NCBI GenBank assembly: GCA_905182995.1
Contig: CAJJDP010000161.1
Location: forward strand, 62,001 to 126,000
Direction: 5' to 3'
DNA length: 64,000 nucleotides
From: Paramecium octaurelia
Taxonomy: Eukaryota; Ciliophora; Oligohymenophorea; Peniculida; Parameciidae
In this document: positions 12,939 to 25,459 of the stretch, piece after piece
Position numbering within the stretch: the first letter of the stretch is position 1
Layout: each line of letters begins with the position of its first letter
The notes under the pieces: generated by a model
Database searches by the model: none
Told to the model about the DNA's origin: nothing
Seen by the model: the letters and a program-made list of their open reading frames with translations, nothing else
Translations under genes and position numbers: made by a program

Positions 12939-13166
12939 TCTATTCTTTTTATATTTTATCTCTCTAATTCAGATTGTAACTCTCACTTATTTTTTAATAA
13001 TAGTACAATAATATCAAAATTTTGTTGCTAGTCCAGACTTTTAAATACATCTCAGGGATACGAATAATAGGAGAATGATGTGATATTGAAATATAACTGA
13101 AGTGATTTTATTAATATATTCAGATGTAGTTAACAAGTAAAAATGATAAGCATGATTATAATGAAT

Positions 13167-13850
13167 TCATTTTTTATCTTCAAGTGGTGGAAGTTTAACT
13201 TCTTTTCTTGTTTGTTCAGCTTCTTTCCTTCTTTAGAAATCTCTAATTCTAGTTTTCTCGTAATAATCTGTAAAACTCAAAGTTTTTTCAGTTCCATCAC
13301 TGTTTTTTTCTTCCCTTCCAAATATGGCCTAGATCTCCTCATCCAATCCTCCTCTTCCATGGCGCACAAACAATAATTCCAATGTATCCTCTACTGTTAT
13401 CTTGCCATGCTTAGCCTTATCGTACATAAAGAACTAAACGATATTGAATAAATTTCTAATTAGTTTTATAAATGCTTACCTTGGTTCCAACAAAGTGGGA
13501 TCAAAGATGCATCTTTTATACATCATTTGAAATTCGTAATAATTAATTCTCTTGTCTCCATCTTCATCCAGTTCCCATATGAATAATTCTGCTTCTTTTA
13601 TTGGTATTAAGTAATCTACTTTTTCAAGTGCATTCATTAAGGTCTCTGCAGTTATTCCTGGCTCAAGTGGTTTGACCTTTTCATTGTTAAAAGTCAACAA
13701 GTAATTGAAAACAGAATTTAGTCTCTGCTATTCTACATTTGATAGTTATTTTTCTGCTGTGATTTCTTCATGTGATCTTTCAATTTTTTTTTATTACTAG
13801 CTGAGTTTTTGAGTAGTAGCAGCAGAAAATGACTTAGAGTGCTATCTCAT
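13167..13850 (-). CDS. EF-hand calcium-binding protein
   Basis: 219 residues, one 24-nt intron (13456-13479). One canonical EF loop, DEDGDKRINYYE, near residue 95-106, has acidic residues at positions 1, 3, 5 and 12. A second, DKAKHGKITVED, is weaker. The conserved tail TLELLFVRHGRGGLDEEIQA recurs in ciliate and flagellate EF-hand proteins, so an axonemal or cortical role is possible but unproven. The N-terminal 60 residues are polar. Confidence 0.78.
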
Positions 13851-14389
13851 TTAATTAGGCAATGTGTTTGACTGTTATGAGGTTGAATTCATTAAAATTA
13901 TAAAATAAAATAGGTAATATAATCAATAGATTAATTTATAAACTCTTTATTATTATTGATTGAGTCCTCATCTTTGATAACCAATGATAATCTGAAATTA
14001 ATTGTAAATCATGCATGACATCTTTTACTTATAGTTCACTCATTAATTTCTGATTCATTTAAGAAGTAAATCTTGATATTTATGAATATATAATACAAAA
14101 ATCTCCATCTTGTATAACTAAAGCCAAAACTTATAATTGAATGATCTGATTTTCTCAAATTAAGCAAAATAGAGTGATATGTAATACAAAACTCTAAATT
14201 GATATTCAAAAAAAAATGCTGTTACTAATTTTAAGTTAATTGTTAATTGAATGAATATTAAAATAAAGTGATAACTAAAGTAAATCAAATTTCATAAATT
14301 GGATAAACTTTTATAGGTCAACATTTATAAAATAATATTAATCTTTCTTCAATTTAATATATTAATTTTGAAAAAGTGTAAAATTTGGA
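13851..14389. other. AT-rich divergent promoter region
   Basis: About 540 bp between the divergent EF-hand and CRAL-TRIO genes. Only AT-rich sequence with poly-A/T runs; no ORF, RNA or repeat seen. It must hold both promoters, but no motif is recognisable by eye. Confidence 0.5.
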
Positions 14390-15946
14390 ATGAATAAAAT
14401 TTATAGTTAGTACAATTTAGAACGCTTACGACTCTCATTATCTTAATCTGATTCCATCAAACTAGAGAGTAAGTGTATATGATATATCTAAGGAACTGAT
14501 TTAAAAAGAGGAGTTGGGAAAAATGCAATAAGAAAAGTTTTTGGAATTGATGAATCAGGCAAACATGAGTATGACATTTACGAGAAACAATAACTAGATG
14601 CATTCAAAAAATACCTCGAGGATGAAAACGAAATATTGTCAGATGAGCTTTCTCTAAGATTCTTATATGCTAATCAATTCGATTTTGATTAGACCATCAA
14701 AGTATGTAAACCTATAATAAACTAAGCATCTACACTCACATCAGTAATGGGTTAAAAATGCAAACAATTTTAAGTGGACATTGAACACAGAAGAAATAAT
14801 AGTAAAGAATTAATTAAATAATTTTAAGAAATAAGGAGCTATTTACATAAGTGGTAGAGGATAAGGTTACAAACCAATTATTGTTGTAAACGCTGATAAA
14901 TTGGATATATCAATCTATCCTATTGAAGATATGATGAGAGCCATTTCTATTGTATTTATGGTTGTAAAGGATTATATGCTAGTATCAGGGAAAGTAGAAA
15001 GTTGGTTTGTAATTGTTGAAGCCAAAAACACCACAGCATATAAGATCCCCTTTAATGTAATTGTATTTCTATTGATTGATAGCATTTGAATTAAATTTTT
15101 GAAGTATTGAAACAAAATTTCCCATGTTATTTAGAACGAGTGTTCATTTTATAACCTTAGACATCGATTTAAATTACTTGGCAAATTGTTGAATAGTTTA
15201 TTCCTTATAATTCTCGGCACAAGGTGGAATTCATACATAACGATTATTCTCTCTTATTCAATTACATCAAACAAAAATAATTAGAGTTTCGCCATGGGGG
15301 CAGGGCTCCAAATGTATATGACTATTGGCCTCCTCATATTGATGATTTTAATGAAGTGGAATATATGTAGAAGTAGAAAATGGAAACACAAAAAATTAAA
15401 GAGCAAATTAGTTTACTTTAAAAAGTAATGCCTTTCACTTCAGTTATTGATCCTGAGGTTTCCAATTTATTAAGAAAGCAGTTCAAACCAAAAACAAAGA
15501 TTTATTAAGAAGAAACCCATTTAAATACAGGGGAATACTTTGTAAATAAAACAGTATCGAAAACAGTCTTATTAAATGGGCCTAAAACTGATCGTGTGCA
15601 CTCTAATGAGAGTTAAACATAATTGAATTATCCATAGCAATAAAAAGAATTGAATTTATCTCTAGAACAGAATCAAAGATATATTAGTCATAACAATTAA
15701 TTAAGTACTAACTTTAATCCTTAGTCCTAATAATAGCAAAATGGTATTCCTTTCTAAACTCGATTTGTGAGTTCTAAAACAAAAATTAATGAGTCTATGG
15801 GTTCGCTATTGAATGCAGCTAATCATAATCCCTTATTTTAATCTAGGTTTGTTGGAGTAAAGACTTAAAATATAGCATCTAACAAAGATGTTAGTATCAT
15901 ACTAAACAAGGAAGAACATGCATCAAACCATTCTTAACTAATGTGA
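14390..15946 (+). CDS. CRAL-TRIO (Sec14-like) lipid-transfer protein
   Basis: 493 residues with three introns (14469-14492, 14702-14726, 15057-15082). Residues about 45-95 (LRFLYANQFDFDQTIK) resemble the CRAL-TRIO N-terminal helix. Residues about 115-270 contain GAIYISGRGQGYKPIIVVNA, NFPCYLERVFILQPQTSIQI and HKVEFIH, which fit the lipid-binding domain with its floor strand and gate helix. FRHGGRAPNVYDYWPP closes the domain as in other Sec14 proteins. The last 180 residues are Q/N/S-rich and probably disordered. Such proteins move or present phosphoinositides or other lipids at membranes. Confidence 0.85.
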
Positions 15947-16453
15947 GATTTGAAAAAGTTAGGAGAATTTATTATATATTTCTTATTAAATCTTTATATA
16001 ATAACGTTTATTTATCAACCTAATAATTGACTTAGATTTCCTACAACTCCTTATTAGAGGATTAATAAAATTCTATTTTAATTTCAAATTATTTTTCTAT
16101 TTTTAAATATAAAACGAAGTTGGCCTAAATGATTATTTTGATGTATTCTTTCTTTCTTTTTCAATTGAAATCTTTAAACATTAAGAATTACATATAACTA
16201 TTTTGACAAAAAGATCAATTGAGACTATTTCTGTAAAAACTAGAATGAAAATCATCTAAGAGCTTGGCGATGTAGAATGATTATTTGGCTATTGCATTAA
16301 TTTAAATGAAAATATTGGTAAATCGTTTTTCGTATTAACAAAAACTTATTAATTTATGATTTCTTTAATATATTTATATCTAATATTTACATCTTTACTA
16401 AATTAAGAAAATAAACTATTCTATTATTTTATTATAATAAATCACTATTCTAT
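15947..16453. other. AT-rich spacer, convergent gene ends
   Basis: About 500 bp between the 3' ends of the CRAL-TRIO and kelch genes. No frame, repeat or RNA structure noticed. Confidence 0.5.
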
Positions 16454-18155
16454 TCAGCATATTGTCCATCTATCCTTAAATCGTTATATTGTATTTGTTT
16501 CTATTGTTTCACCCTCCTTGTTTTCTTAATTACATACAACAAATAATTCTTGTTTATAAACTAAGCATTATGTATGCCAAAAGCCTCCTGGAATTTAAAG
16601 AGGTTTCGCATTTACCTTATTCAAAACATGGTTCCCACCTTTGATTGAGAAGAGAAATGATTGATTTGAACTTACAGTATTTTCATCATACCCTTCAAAT
16701 ATCATCACGGTATTGGGAGATATTTAAATTCCAGCTGCAAACTATTTGAGGCCTGTAAATTAAGGTATTCTACAATTATACAAACTCTACTTACTCTTTG
16801 GTTGCTATTTTAGGATCAATTGCCAGCCATACCTAATCTTTGATATTAAATCTCTCAATAAAATTCATCTGCTATTTTTCATAAAAATCTCCAAATTTAT
16901 ATATAAATTGATTATTGAAATTTACACAACAACAAGAATAGAAGGAAATAGGCAATCCTGAATTTTCTAGCTTCTCCTTAAAATATAATTATATCTCTCA
17001 CAATTCTTTTCCAGAGTTTGACCTTGTTCCAGTCCAGATATTGAATAGATATAATCTCCTATGCTACAACAACCATGAGATGATCGACTTATCAATAAAT
17101 TGCCAACATTCACTAAGGAGTTTTTATCAAAAAAGTATATTCCATTAGATTTATTGTTAGGATAGTTATTATCAATTGTGGTTCCTCCAAAAAGATATAA
17201 CTAGCCAGTTTTAGTAATTACTGATTAATGAAATACTGGAATTGGAGAAATTTCTAAGTTAATTTTCTGGTTATCATGATTGATTAAATTTTATTCATTA
17301 CTGTATTTAAATTAATGGAGCACTTTATGTTAAACACTTGGTAATAGATAATCCTCCATAGTGACTGTGAATTCAGATTGTTTCTTAGTCTATTAAATTT
17401 AACTGATTTAGGAAAGTAATGGACTGTAATTGATAGGTGCTATATCCTAAACATTTGTTGACTGATTATTTGACTGTAGTTACTCTTCAATTTTAAACTA
17501 AATCTAAATTGATTGAGCAAATAATTCATCAAGTTTTAATTTAAATTTTGAGTTACAACAAGCAATAGAAATTCTAATAACTATATACTGAATAACTACT
17601 TAATTTCAAAATTTGTTTGTATGCTTCTTATTTTGCCGACTAGATTAATTAATTAGTATTTAGTAAGTAAATGCTTCTTATAGTTTTTATTTAGCAATTG
17701 CTTTTGGTTTCTAATTTTGTTCCCTGCTCATCTAACTATTAAATTAAATTCTTGACTCTATTGTAGACTTCCTTAATCTAGGACTCCTTTATATAGTGTG
17801 AATATTTTAGCTTTGAAGGCTTGGACGAGATGATTGCTGAAGTGTTGGAGTAGCCTTTTATTGTACAACTCAATTTTATCAATTATTTGTTTTTTCTATT
17901 ACTAAAGAGAATCTCTGCACAATTCTTGGAGCTTTCATTAGTTTCATTTCTTATAATGACAAGAGCTTAATTCATTTCTGATATTGAAGACCTTATTTTT
18001 TGAATAATAGGTTCTTCAGGATTTCAAACTTTCATGCTCACATTCTTTGTGTTCTCTACAATGTATTTCAATACTCTCAGGTCATAGAGGTTGGAGGCAT
18101 TTAGTGTTGATATACATATTAGTATATGATTCTTGATGTATTTGACAGAGTTCAT
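16454..18155 (-). pseudogene. Kelch-repeat protein, 5' half disrupted
   Basis: The 3' part is clear: GQLYLFGGTTIDNNYPNNKS, GDYIYSISGLEQG...CERYN and, after a 25-nt intron (16770-16794), a last blade ending RFKDRWTIC. These are kelch beta-propeller blades, commonly protein-binding scaffolds. The frame then breaks. CERYN and the next coding stretch (EKLENSGLPISFYS) are in different frames with no fitting intron. Upstream, coding-like pieces occur in three frames, and the main frame contains an in-frame TGA near 18020. Either unrecognised introns plus sequencing errors, or a decaying gene; I favour decay. The start at 18155 is only the first ATG of the longest 5' frame. Confidence 0.6.
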
Positions 18156-18350
18156 TAGAATAATAAGTAAATTATTAAGTCATTTATTATTAATTTCAGG
18201 GTATATTACTTTAGTGTTCATTTTCTAATTAGAGGACAAATAAAAATTGACTGAATTGGATAACCAAACTTAAATAAACTTCTGGTGAGTTCAAACTTGG
18301 TTGCTTGAAGACAATTTTAGTATTAGTTTTATAAAATTATAAATTAAATA

Positions 18351-20024
18351 ATGAATTTCAGCTTACCTGATGCTCTTGCTTTAATTAAAGAGGGGAGGGC
18401 CAATGAGGCGGTTGATTAGTTGAATAAATTTATTGAATGCTTGTAGCCTCTGAGTCCGTAGACCTAATTGTTGGGATAGCAACTGGGAATTGATTGTGAC
18501 TTTTTCAGGATTGTTAAATTTCAGGATTTTTATGATCCTGATCCTTAGGTTTAGGCTTTACGATTTAAATACTATGCATACAAAGTAGCAAGTAATTGTG
18601 ACAATTTGATACAATAGAGTGGGGATATTAGATAATTTAATAAAAAAGAAAAGTGAAACGAAGACATGATTTAATTGAGAAATCAGAATAGTTAGGTATC
18701 TAGAATGAAATAGGAAGAACATTTGGGGTTGATGCGGAATCAAAGTAATTGGCTGAGTCTCGTTTGCAATCAATATCCGAGAAATTATCGAAGAAGAAAC
18801 AAATATTCTAAAAGTAATTGCTCTGCTAATTGGATATTGAGAAGAAACGAACTGACTACAAACTTCAATAGGAGGATAAGATAGAGAAAGTAAGAAAAGC
18901 TTTAAAAACAGATTATGATAACAAAATTGTTGCTGTAAAAGATCATCTAGAGAAAGTCAATGAGAAATTAAAGAATAATCACAGAATGAAGAAGAAGATG
19001 GAGGATGAATTAATAAACAAAAGAGGGGAATTATTAAAAAATGCTTCCTTGATGTAATATCTTTAATTTAATTCTTTAGAGATGAAAAAATAAATAAATT
19101 AGAGGAGATGAGGAAGGAATAGATTGAACATATGAAATAGGCAAGATCAATTAAAAAGTAAAGGTAGCATTCTTTTCAAGAGAAGCAGAATTAGAAATAT
19201 GAGGAATATTTGGAGAGGATGAAATAGAAGCTAGATTAGAAAAGTAAGTTGTATTTATATATTGATATAGGGGTTGTTGAATTTCACTCTGAAAGTCACA
19301 AAGATTTTGGTAAAAGATAAGTTTATGATAATTATGAAAAGAATCTTGAAAATATAATCGTTAAATATCAGAAATCATAACCAATAATAAATAATTTACT
19401 CGCTAAATCAATTGAGTAAGTTCAATAAAAAAAGTAAATTGAGATTGAAAAATTTTAAAAAGTGAAATCTAATTAAAAATTGCATTTGAGTACTCCAAGA
19501 ATAGAACCTAGGAAAGCTGATGACGTTTTGGAAAGGAAGGAGAGAAAACTGCAGGAGGAAACTATTTTGAGAAGAGAAACATACTAACAAAGAGTTTTGA
19601 ATTTTCTTTAAAATCGTTAACAATTATAGAGATTACAATCTCAATAGATTGAGAGATACAATGAATTTTATACCAGATAGAGTGCGAGATTGAAAAATAT
19701 GAGGAATTCTCATGAATAGATGAAATCTACTGTTAAGTAAGTATTTCTAAAATCTATTTAAGTTTTGCCTTAATGTAAGCAAATAGGATTGAAGAGTAAA
19801 CAGCTTTGAAGATATCGAGGGCAATTTAATTAATTAATGATCCTGATTTACAAATGTAGTTTAAACCAAATGAAAAATTGAATACTCAATAGAAGGTAGC
19901 AAAGAAAAAGTAAGAAGAAATGTAATAATTACTAAAATCATTTGTGACAAGTGAAGTTGATTTGTTAAGATTTTCTAAATCTGTAACTGAAGTTAAAAAT
20001 GAAGAAAATTAATAATAAAAATGA
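18351..20024 (+). CDS. Long coiled-coil protein of unknown function
   Basis: 524 residues with four introns (18598-18617, only 20 nt; 19054-19079; 19244-19270; 19737-19762). The third is 27 nt with no in-frame TGA, so retention would not break the frame; it is called on its GTAAGT donor and TAG acceptor. Residues about 90-450 are rich in E, K, Q and R with heptad-like leucines, typical of an extended coiled coil. The first 80 residues (SLPDALALIKEGRANEAVDQ) are helical and less charged. It may be cytoskeletal or basal-body associated, but no family signature is visible. Confidence 0.75.
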
Positions 20025-20070
20025 TATCATATTTTATCATTATGATATATATATATTTATTTATTCTACA

Positions 20071-22226
20071 TCATTATTACTATTTCTTTAATGTTTCTAA
20101 ATATTGATTATGAAGCTTGTTTTGTTTTTCCCATAAGTCTTAGACAACCTTTTTCTATTTTTTGGATAATTCATTTCCTTCCTTATCCTTTACAGGTATG
20201 CCTTTTTCATCAAACTCTGAGTATTTATCTAATTAAGATAAGAATAGGTCTTTGGGAGGAACCTTTGCCTTTTCTAATTTCTCCAATTCTTCTTATTTCT
20301 TTTTCTCTTCTTCCTTCTTCTTTAATAATTCCTTTTATTAAATCAGTTTTTATTATTGTTCTCTCTCCAATTTCAATTCCTTTGGATCATATTATTTCCA
20401 AATGGATGCCTAATTATTATGCAATCTTATACTTATTCTTTATCTTTATCTTCAATCTTAATTCCTAACTCAAATAATTATTCATCTCTCAATCTGTCAC
20501 ATAATTAAAACAATTGCTATTTATTTTTTTCTTAAGAAGCAGCCAACACCTATTATTAAAATTGGTTGATGCAATCTACAATTCCATTTGATAAGTTCTT
20601 TTCATATTAGAATTGCTTCTAAGAGACAATATTTGAAATTGCTTCAAACTCCCCTTTTCTTGCAGCCAATTTAACTTAATCTCTTATGGAGCATACCTCA
20701 GCCATTATTGACTTGATGTCTGACGAATTACTATTTTAGGTTTGATAGTTGAGTCCAACTAACTAAACTTATAACTTAAATATTTACTCCCAAAATAAAA
20801 TTCACATATTGAACAACACTAGAAACTAAAGGAGCTCTAACTGTTTTGCCAGCAATTTATACATTAACTTGGTTAATTAACTTATCAATTGCATCAATAA
20901 CAGTTGGAAAATCAAAATTCTTAAGCAATGCTGCATGGATCACTTATTTTGTATTTCTAAGCAAATTGCTGATTTAAAAGTCGTTTTATGTCCACTTTTA
21001 AGGACCAGTGACTTATGATTCCCTCAAATAAATCTTAGTATTTTAGAAGAATTCTTGATATGCCTTATCTTTTGAGATTGCTTATTCAACTTGTTCTTCA
21101 GAATAGTTCATAACTGCATCGTATTAATGGATTGCAAAATTTAATCTGATCTATCTTGGAGTGTATCTCTTGAGAACTTCATCAATTGTGAGGAAGTTCT
21201 TGAGAGATTTGGACATCTTGCGATCAGCTATATTGAGATGACCAAGATGGATAAAATAATTGATCCATTGATCACAGTTGAAACATGCTTCTGCTTATGC
21301 TAAAGAGTTATCATGATGAGGGAATATTAAATCAATGCCTCCTGCATGTAAATCGATGGGGTTTCCCAAAATAGCACTAGCCATCACAGAGCATTCAATA
21401 TGCCATCCTGGTCTACCTTCTCCCCAAGGACTAGGCCATTTAGGTTCTTCTGGCTTACTTGCCTTCCAAAGGGCGAAATCGTTAGGACTTTTTTTTTCTG
21501 ATTATTTATTTGCCTATGATTCTCCTTCTCCTTCCTATAATAAATCAGCATTCATTTCTGGTCTCATTTTAGGATATGTGTGCTAGTTTACTTAAATATT
21601 AAAGATACTCCATCAGCCAAATACTTTTGCACATCAAAATACACACTTCCATTGCTATCATAAGCATATCCATTGGAGATGATCTTTTCAATGAAAGTAA
21701 CAATCTCAGGGACATAATCGCTGACTCTGGTTATAACATCAGGCAATTCGATATTTAGTGCTTCCATGGCGGAAAAGAAATCTTTTTCCCAAACCTTCGT
21801 AAATTCAAGAAAGTCTTAATTGGCTAATTTTGCTCCATTAATGATCTTATCATCTATGTCGGTGATATTCATGACACTTAAAAGATCATAATTAAAATAA
21901 TCTCTTAATGTTCTTCTTATTACATCAATGCCCAAATATGTTCTACAAACATGACAACAATATCATTACCTAGCATGGCCCAAATGAGAGTTACTGTATA
22001 CTGTTGGACCGCAATAGTAAAAGCTTGCATTTAAGTAGATATAATACTTCACTTGTCTTCCATTTATAGGGATGAAGGGGACCAATTCACTTCCCTTTAA
22101 AGAATTAGCTAATTTCAAGCCGGTCACATAGGAGTCTTCCTTAATTAATGGCTGCTTGTAGTGAGCAAATAAATCTTTTTATTGTTGCATAAATTAATTA
22201 ATGGTTCTTGTTGCAAATTTAATCAT
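20071..22226 (-). CDS. Cysteinyl-tRNA synthetase
   Basis: 684 residues, four introns (21943-21969, 21583-21608, 20763-20787, 20410-20432). Class I synthetase that charges tRNA-Cys. The HIGH-type motif HLGH is at residues 81-84, directly before the first intron. [13 protein letters not shown] and [12 protein letters not shown] carry zinc-site residues, and KMSKS is at 319-323. Length and the Lys/Glu-rich C-terminal extension fit eukaryotic cytosolic CysRS. The N-terminus is basic enough that dual mitochondrial use is possible but not shown. The upstream two-thirds of this gene lies in a segment that is repeated after the N at 22372. Confidence 0.95.
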
Positions 22227-22371
22227 TAATCTAAGAATTTAAATTCAATAATAAGAACTTCACATAATTCATCAATATTATAAAATAAGTATTGCAATGA
22301 GTGCTCTTTAGGAATAAACATCGTCATTATCAAATGAAATGACTTTCCTCTTCATCTGGCTGAAACAATAC
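20998..22371. repeat. First copy of an exact 1374-bp direct duplication
   Basis: This segment recurs at 22373-23746 with an offset of 1375, the two copies separated by one N. All compared stretches are identical, including introns. The copy boundaries coincide exactly with the N, which points to overlapping contig ends that were not merged. Confidence 0.93.
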
Positions 22372-22372
22372 N
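22372..22372. other. Assembly gap (single N)
   Basis: The only non-ACGT base in this part of the window, exactly between the two identical 1374-bp copies. A placeholder join, not a real base. Confidence 0.97.
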
Positions 22373-23601
22373 TTAAGGACCAGTGACTTATGATTCCCTC
22401 AAATAAATCTTAGTATTTTAGAAGAATTCTTGATATGCCTTATCTTTTGAGATTGCTTATTCAACTTGTTCTTCAGAATAGTTCATAACTGCATCGTATT
22501 AATGGATTGCAAAATTTAATCTGATCTATCTTGGAGTGTATCTCTTGAGAACTTCATCAATTGTGAGGAAGTTCTTGAGAGATTTGGACATCTTGCGATC
22601 AGCTATATTGAGATGACCAAGATGGATAAAATAATTGATCCATTGATCACAGTTGAAACATGCTTCTGCTTATGCTAAAGAGTTATCATGATGAGGGAAT
22701 ATTAAATCAATGCCTCCTGCATGTAAATCGATGGGGTTTCCCAAAATAGCACTAGCCATCACAGAGCATTCAATATGCCATCCTGGTCTACCTTCTCCCC
22801 AAGGACTAGGCCATTTAGGTTCTTCTGGCTTACTTGCCTTCCAAAGGGCGAAATCGTTAGGACTTTTTTTTTCTGATTATTTATTTGCCTATGATTCTCC
22901 TTCTCCTTCCTATAATAAATCAGCATTCATTTCTGGTCTCATTTTAGGATATGTGTGCTAGTTTACTTAAATATTAAAGATACTCCATCAGCCAAATACT
23001 TTTGCACATCAAAATACACACTTCCATTGCTATCATAAGCATATCCATTGGAGATGATCTTTTCAATGAAAGTAACAATCTCAGGGACATAATCGCTGAC
23101 TCTGGTTATAACATCAGGCAATTCGATATTTAGTGCTTCCATGGCGGAAAAGAAATCTTTTTCCCAAACCTTCGTAAATTCAAGAAAGTCTTAATTGGCT
23201 AATTTTGCTCCATTAATGATCTTATCATCTATGTCGGTGATATTCATGACACTTAAAAGATCATAATTAAAATAATCTCTTAATGTTCTTCTTATTACAT
23301 CAATGCCCAAATATGTTCTACAAACATGACAACAATATCATTACCTAGCATGGCCCAAATGAGAGTTACTGTATACTGTTGGACCGCAATAGTAAAAGCT
23401 TGCATTTAAGTAGATATAATACTTCACTTGTCTTCCATTTATAGGGATGAAGGGGACCAATTCACTTCCCTTTAAAGAATTAGCTAATTTCAAGCCGGTC
23501 ACATAGGAGTCTTCCTTAATTAATGGCTGCTTGTAGTGAGCAAATAAATCTTTTTATTGTTGCATAAATTAATTAATGGTTCTTGTTGCAAATTTAATCA
23601 T
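22373..23601 (-). pseudogene. Artefactual 5' fragment of cysteinyl-tRNA synthetase
   Basis: Repeats the first two-thirds of the CysRS gene (start at 23601, HLGH and KMSKS motifs included) and is cut off at the N. It has no own C-terminus. It should not be counted as a second gene unless read evidence shows a true duplication. Confidence 0.85.
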
Positions 23602-23746
23602 TAATCTAAGAATTTAAATTCAATAATAAGAACTTCACATAATTCATCAATATTATAAAATAAGTATTGCAATGAGTGCTCTTTAGGAATAAACATCGTC
23701 ATTATCAAATGAAATGACTTTCCTCTTCATCTGGCTGAAACAATAC
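22373..23746. repeat. Second copy of the 1374-bp direct duplication
   Basis: Identical to 20998-22371. Unique sequence resumes at 23747. In the real chromosome the copy probably exists once, linking 20997 to 23747. Confidence 0.93.
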
Positions 23747-23764
23747 AAAGGTCTTAACTCATGA

Positions 23765-24109
23765 TATCATTATCAAATTCTTATTGGATAATAATGCAAT
23801 TATTAATTTTATATATTTTTTATTAAGATACAACTTTGATATTGATAGGGAAAAATTTAAGATCAAATAGAATTCAAAAGATATTGATGCTTAAATCTTT
23901 AAGTTCTACCAGATACATCTTTTTTTGAATGAACTATACTATACAACAAAGAAATTTTTGAAAAAAAACCAACCCTAATTTCCATTAAAAATATCAAACC
24001 CAATTTGATTAATCATGTTGGAGTTTATTTAAGGAATTTTCTAGATTTACTCAGTAAATACATGATATATTTATTTATATAAGTAATATATATTTATTAT
24101 AATACGAAA
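23765..24109. other. AT-rich spacer upstream of the pseudokinase gene
   Basis: About 345 bp of AT-rich, unique sequence; nothing recognisable. Presumed promoter region for the divergent CysRS and pseudokinase genes. Confidence 0.45.
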
Positions 24110-25438
24110 ATGCAAAGAAACAGCAATGGCAAAAAGAGAGAGTTGACTTTATCTGCATTCCTAGAAAGACACCTTCATTTGAACGATAAAATAATAAAAT
24201 TTAATGGATTTGAATTATACAAAAACAATCAGAGATCGTAAGACTTCTTCAAGAATTACATCGAGAAAAGAGATAACGAATTACTTCCCTTTTAAATTAA
24301 GAGATATACTGATGAAAAATAGACTTACATAATGAATTAGAATTCTCAAGACTTTATTGTTGTTGAATATATTGAAGAGGGTATTTTTTTAAACGAAATT
24401 GCTTAAAACAAAATAAGTTTCCAGACATTTCAAACCATATTTCAGAATTTGGTTCTCTCCGTTTTCGAACTCCATAAAAGAGGCATTTTAGCAAGATGTA
24501 TATCATCCAATAACATTTACTATGAACGATTGGAAGATAAAATATATTTGTTCGAATTTGGATTCAGCCCAAATTGTCGCTGTAATTAATTATACTAACC
24601 AAATTATGATATTACATTGATAATTGAGATTATGAAGGATCTCTATAACAAAGGGAAGGATATAGGTACAGAATTCCTTGAGTTCAAAAATAAAATCTAT
24701 AATTTAGAGATGTTGCTAAATCAAATGAACATAATTGAGAGTTATTTTAAATTATATCAACTTATTAAAGGTAGTCCTTCGTAAGAAGAACTATAAAAGG
24801 TATACACAAAGGAATGGGTATCAGATATGAGAAAAAAAATCTAATTGTTTGACTTTCCTGATCCAATTCCCATATAAATCAATGACTCTGAATAAACAGA
24901 TGGAGAATAGAGAACTTATCTAGAATTATAGGAACTTGCGATTAAACTTTTTAAAAAGTAGTATCCTAATGAGCACACTCAATTAGGATATATGTATGTA
25001 TTTTTGTATATATTATATGAACAAACTAACTTTAAAGTTTATCAAAATTAAGTTTAAAAGTATGAGGAAAAAATAAAAAAAATAAACGAAGAAAGAAGTA
25101 GTATAGAAAAAAGTTATGATGATATTTCTGACACAGATCGTAGTATTATTTTTCCTAGTTAAATTGATAAGGATCCTATACGCTAAAAAGAAATAAAAAT
25201 GTAATGCAAAGCAATCACTTATTAAACATATAAAAAGTTATTTGAAGACAAAATGCAAAAATTTGTGACACAACAAAGTATAAAAGAGTTCACTCTTGAA
25301 GAAGCAAGAATTTGCCTATTGCTGATTGCGAGCCTAAATACGTTTAGATCAATGGATATAGAAGCAATATATAAATCTAATGGAATATAAGATAAAGTCA
25401 ATAAGATTAATGAAATTATAAAACAATGTGTTAAATGA
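24110..25438 (+). CDS. Protein-kinase-like protein, probably catalytically dead
   Basis: 442 residues in one exon. The kinase fold is visible from FNGFELYKNNQRS through the hinge-like DFIVVEYIEEG to LHKRGILARCISSNNIYYER and KIYLFEFGFSPN. The catalytic HRD is replaced by ARC and DFG by EFG, so both catalytic aspartates are missing, while the Asn of the catalytic loop remains. After about residue 200 the C-lobe degenerates into a helical, K/E-rich region. The usual inference is a regulatory pseudokinase. It lies convergent to the next gene with 21 bp between stop codons. Confidence 0.7.
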
Positions 25439-25459
25439 CAAGGATAGAATGAAGTTTGA

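Noticed and set aside
20091..20468. 125-residue hydrophobic plus-strand frame
   Set aside because: Antisense to the Lys/Glu-rich C-terminus of CysRS; a frame complementary to K/E/Q codons always looks hydrophobic.
23672..23764. 30-codon plus-strand ORF spanning the repeat edge
   Set aside because: Very short, no family features, and probably part of the CysRS upstream region.
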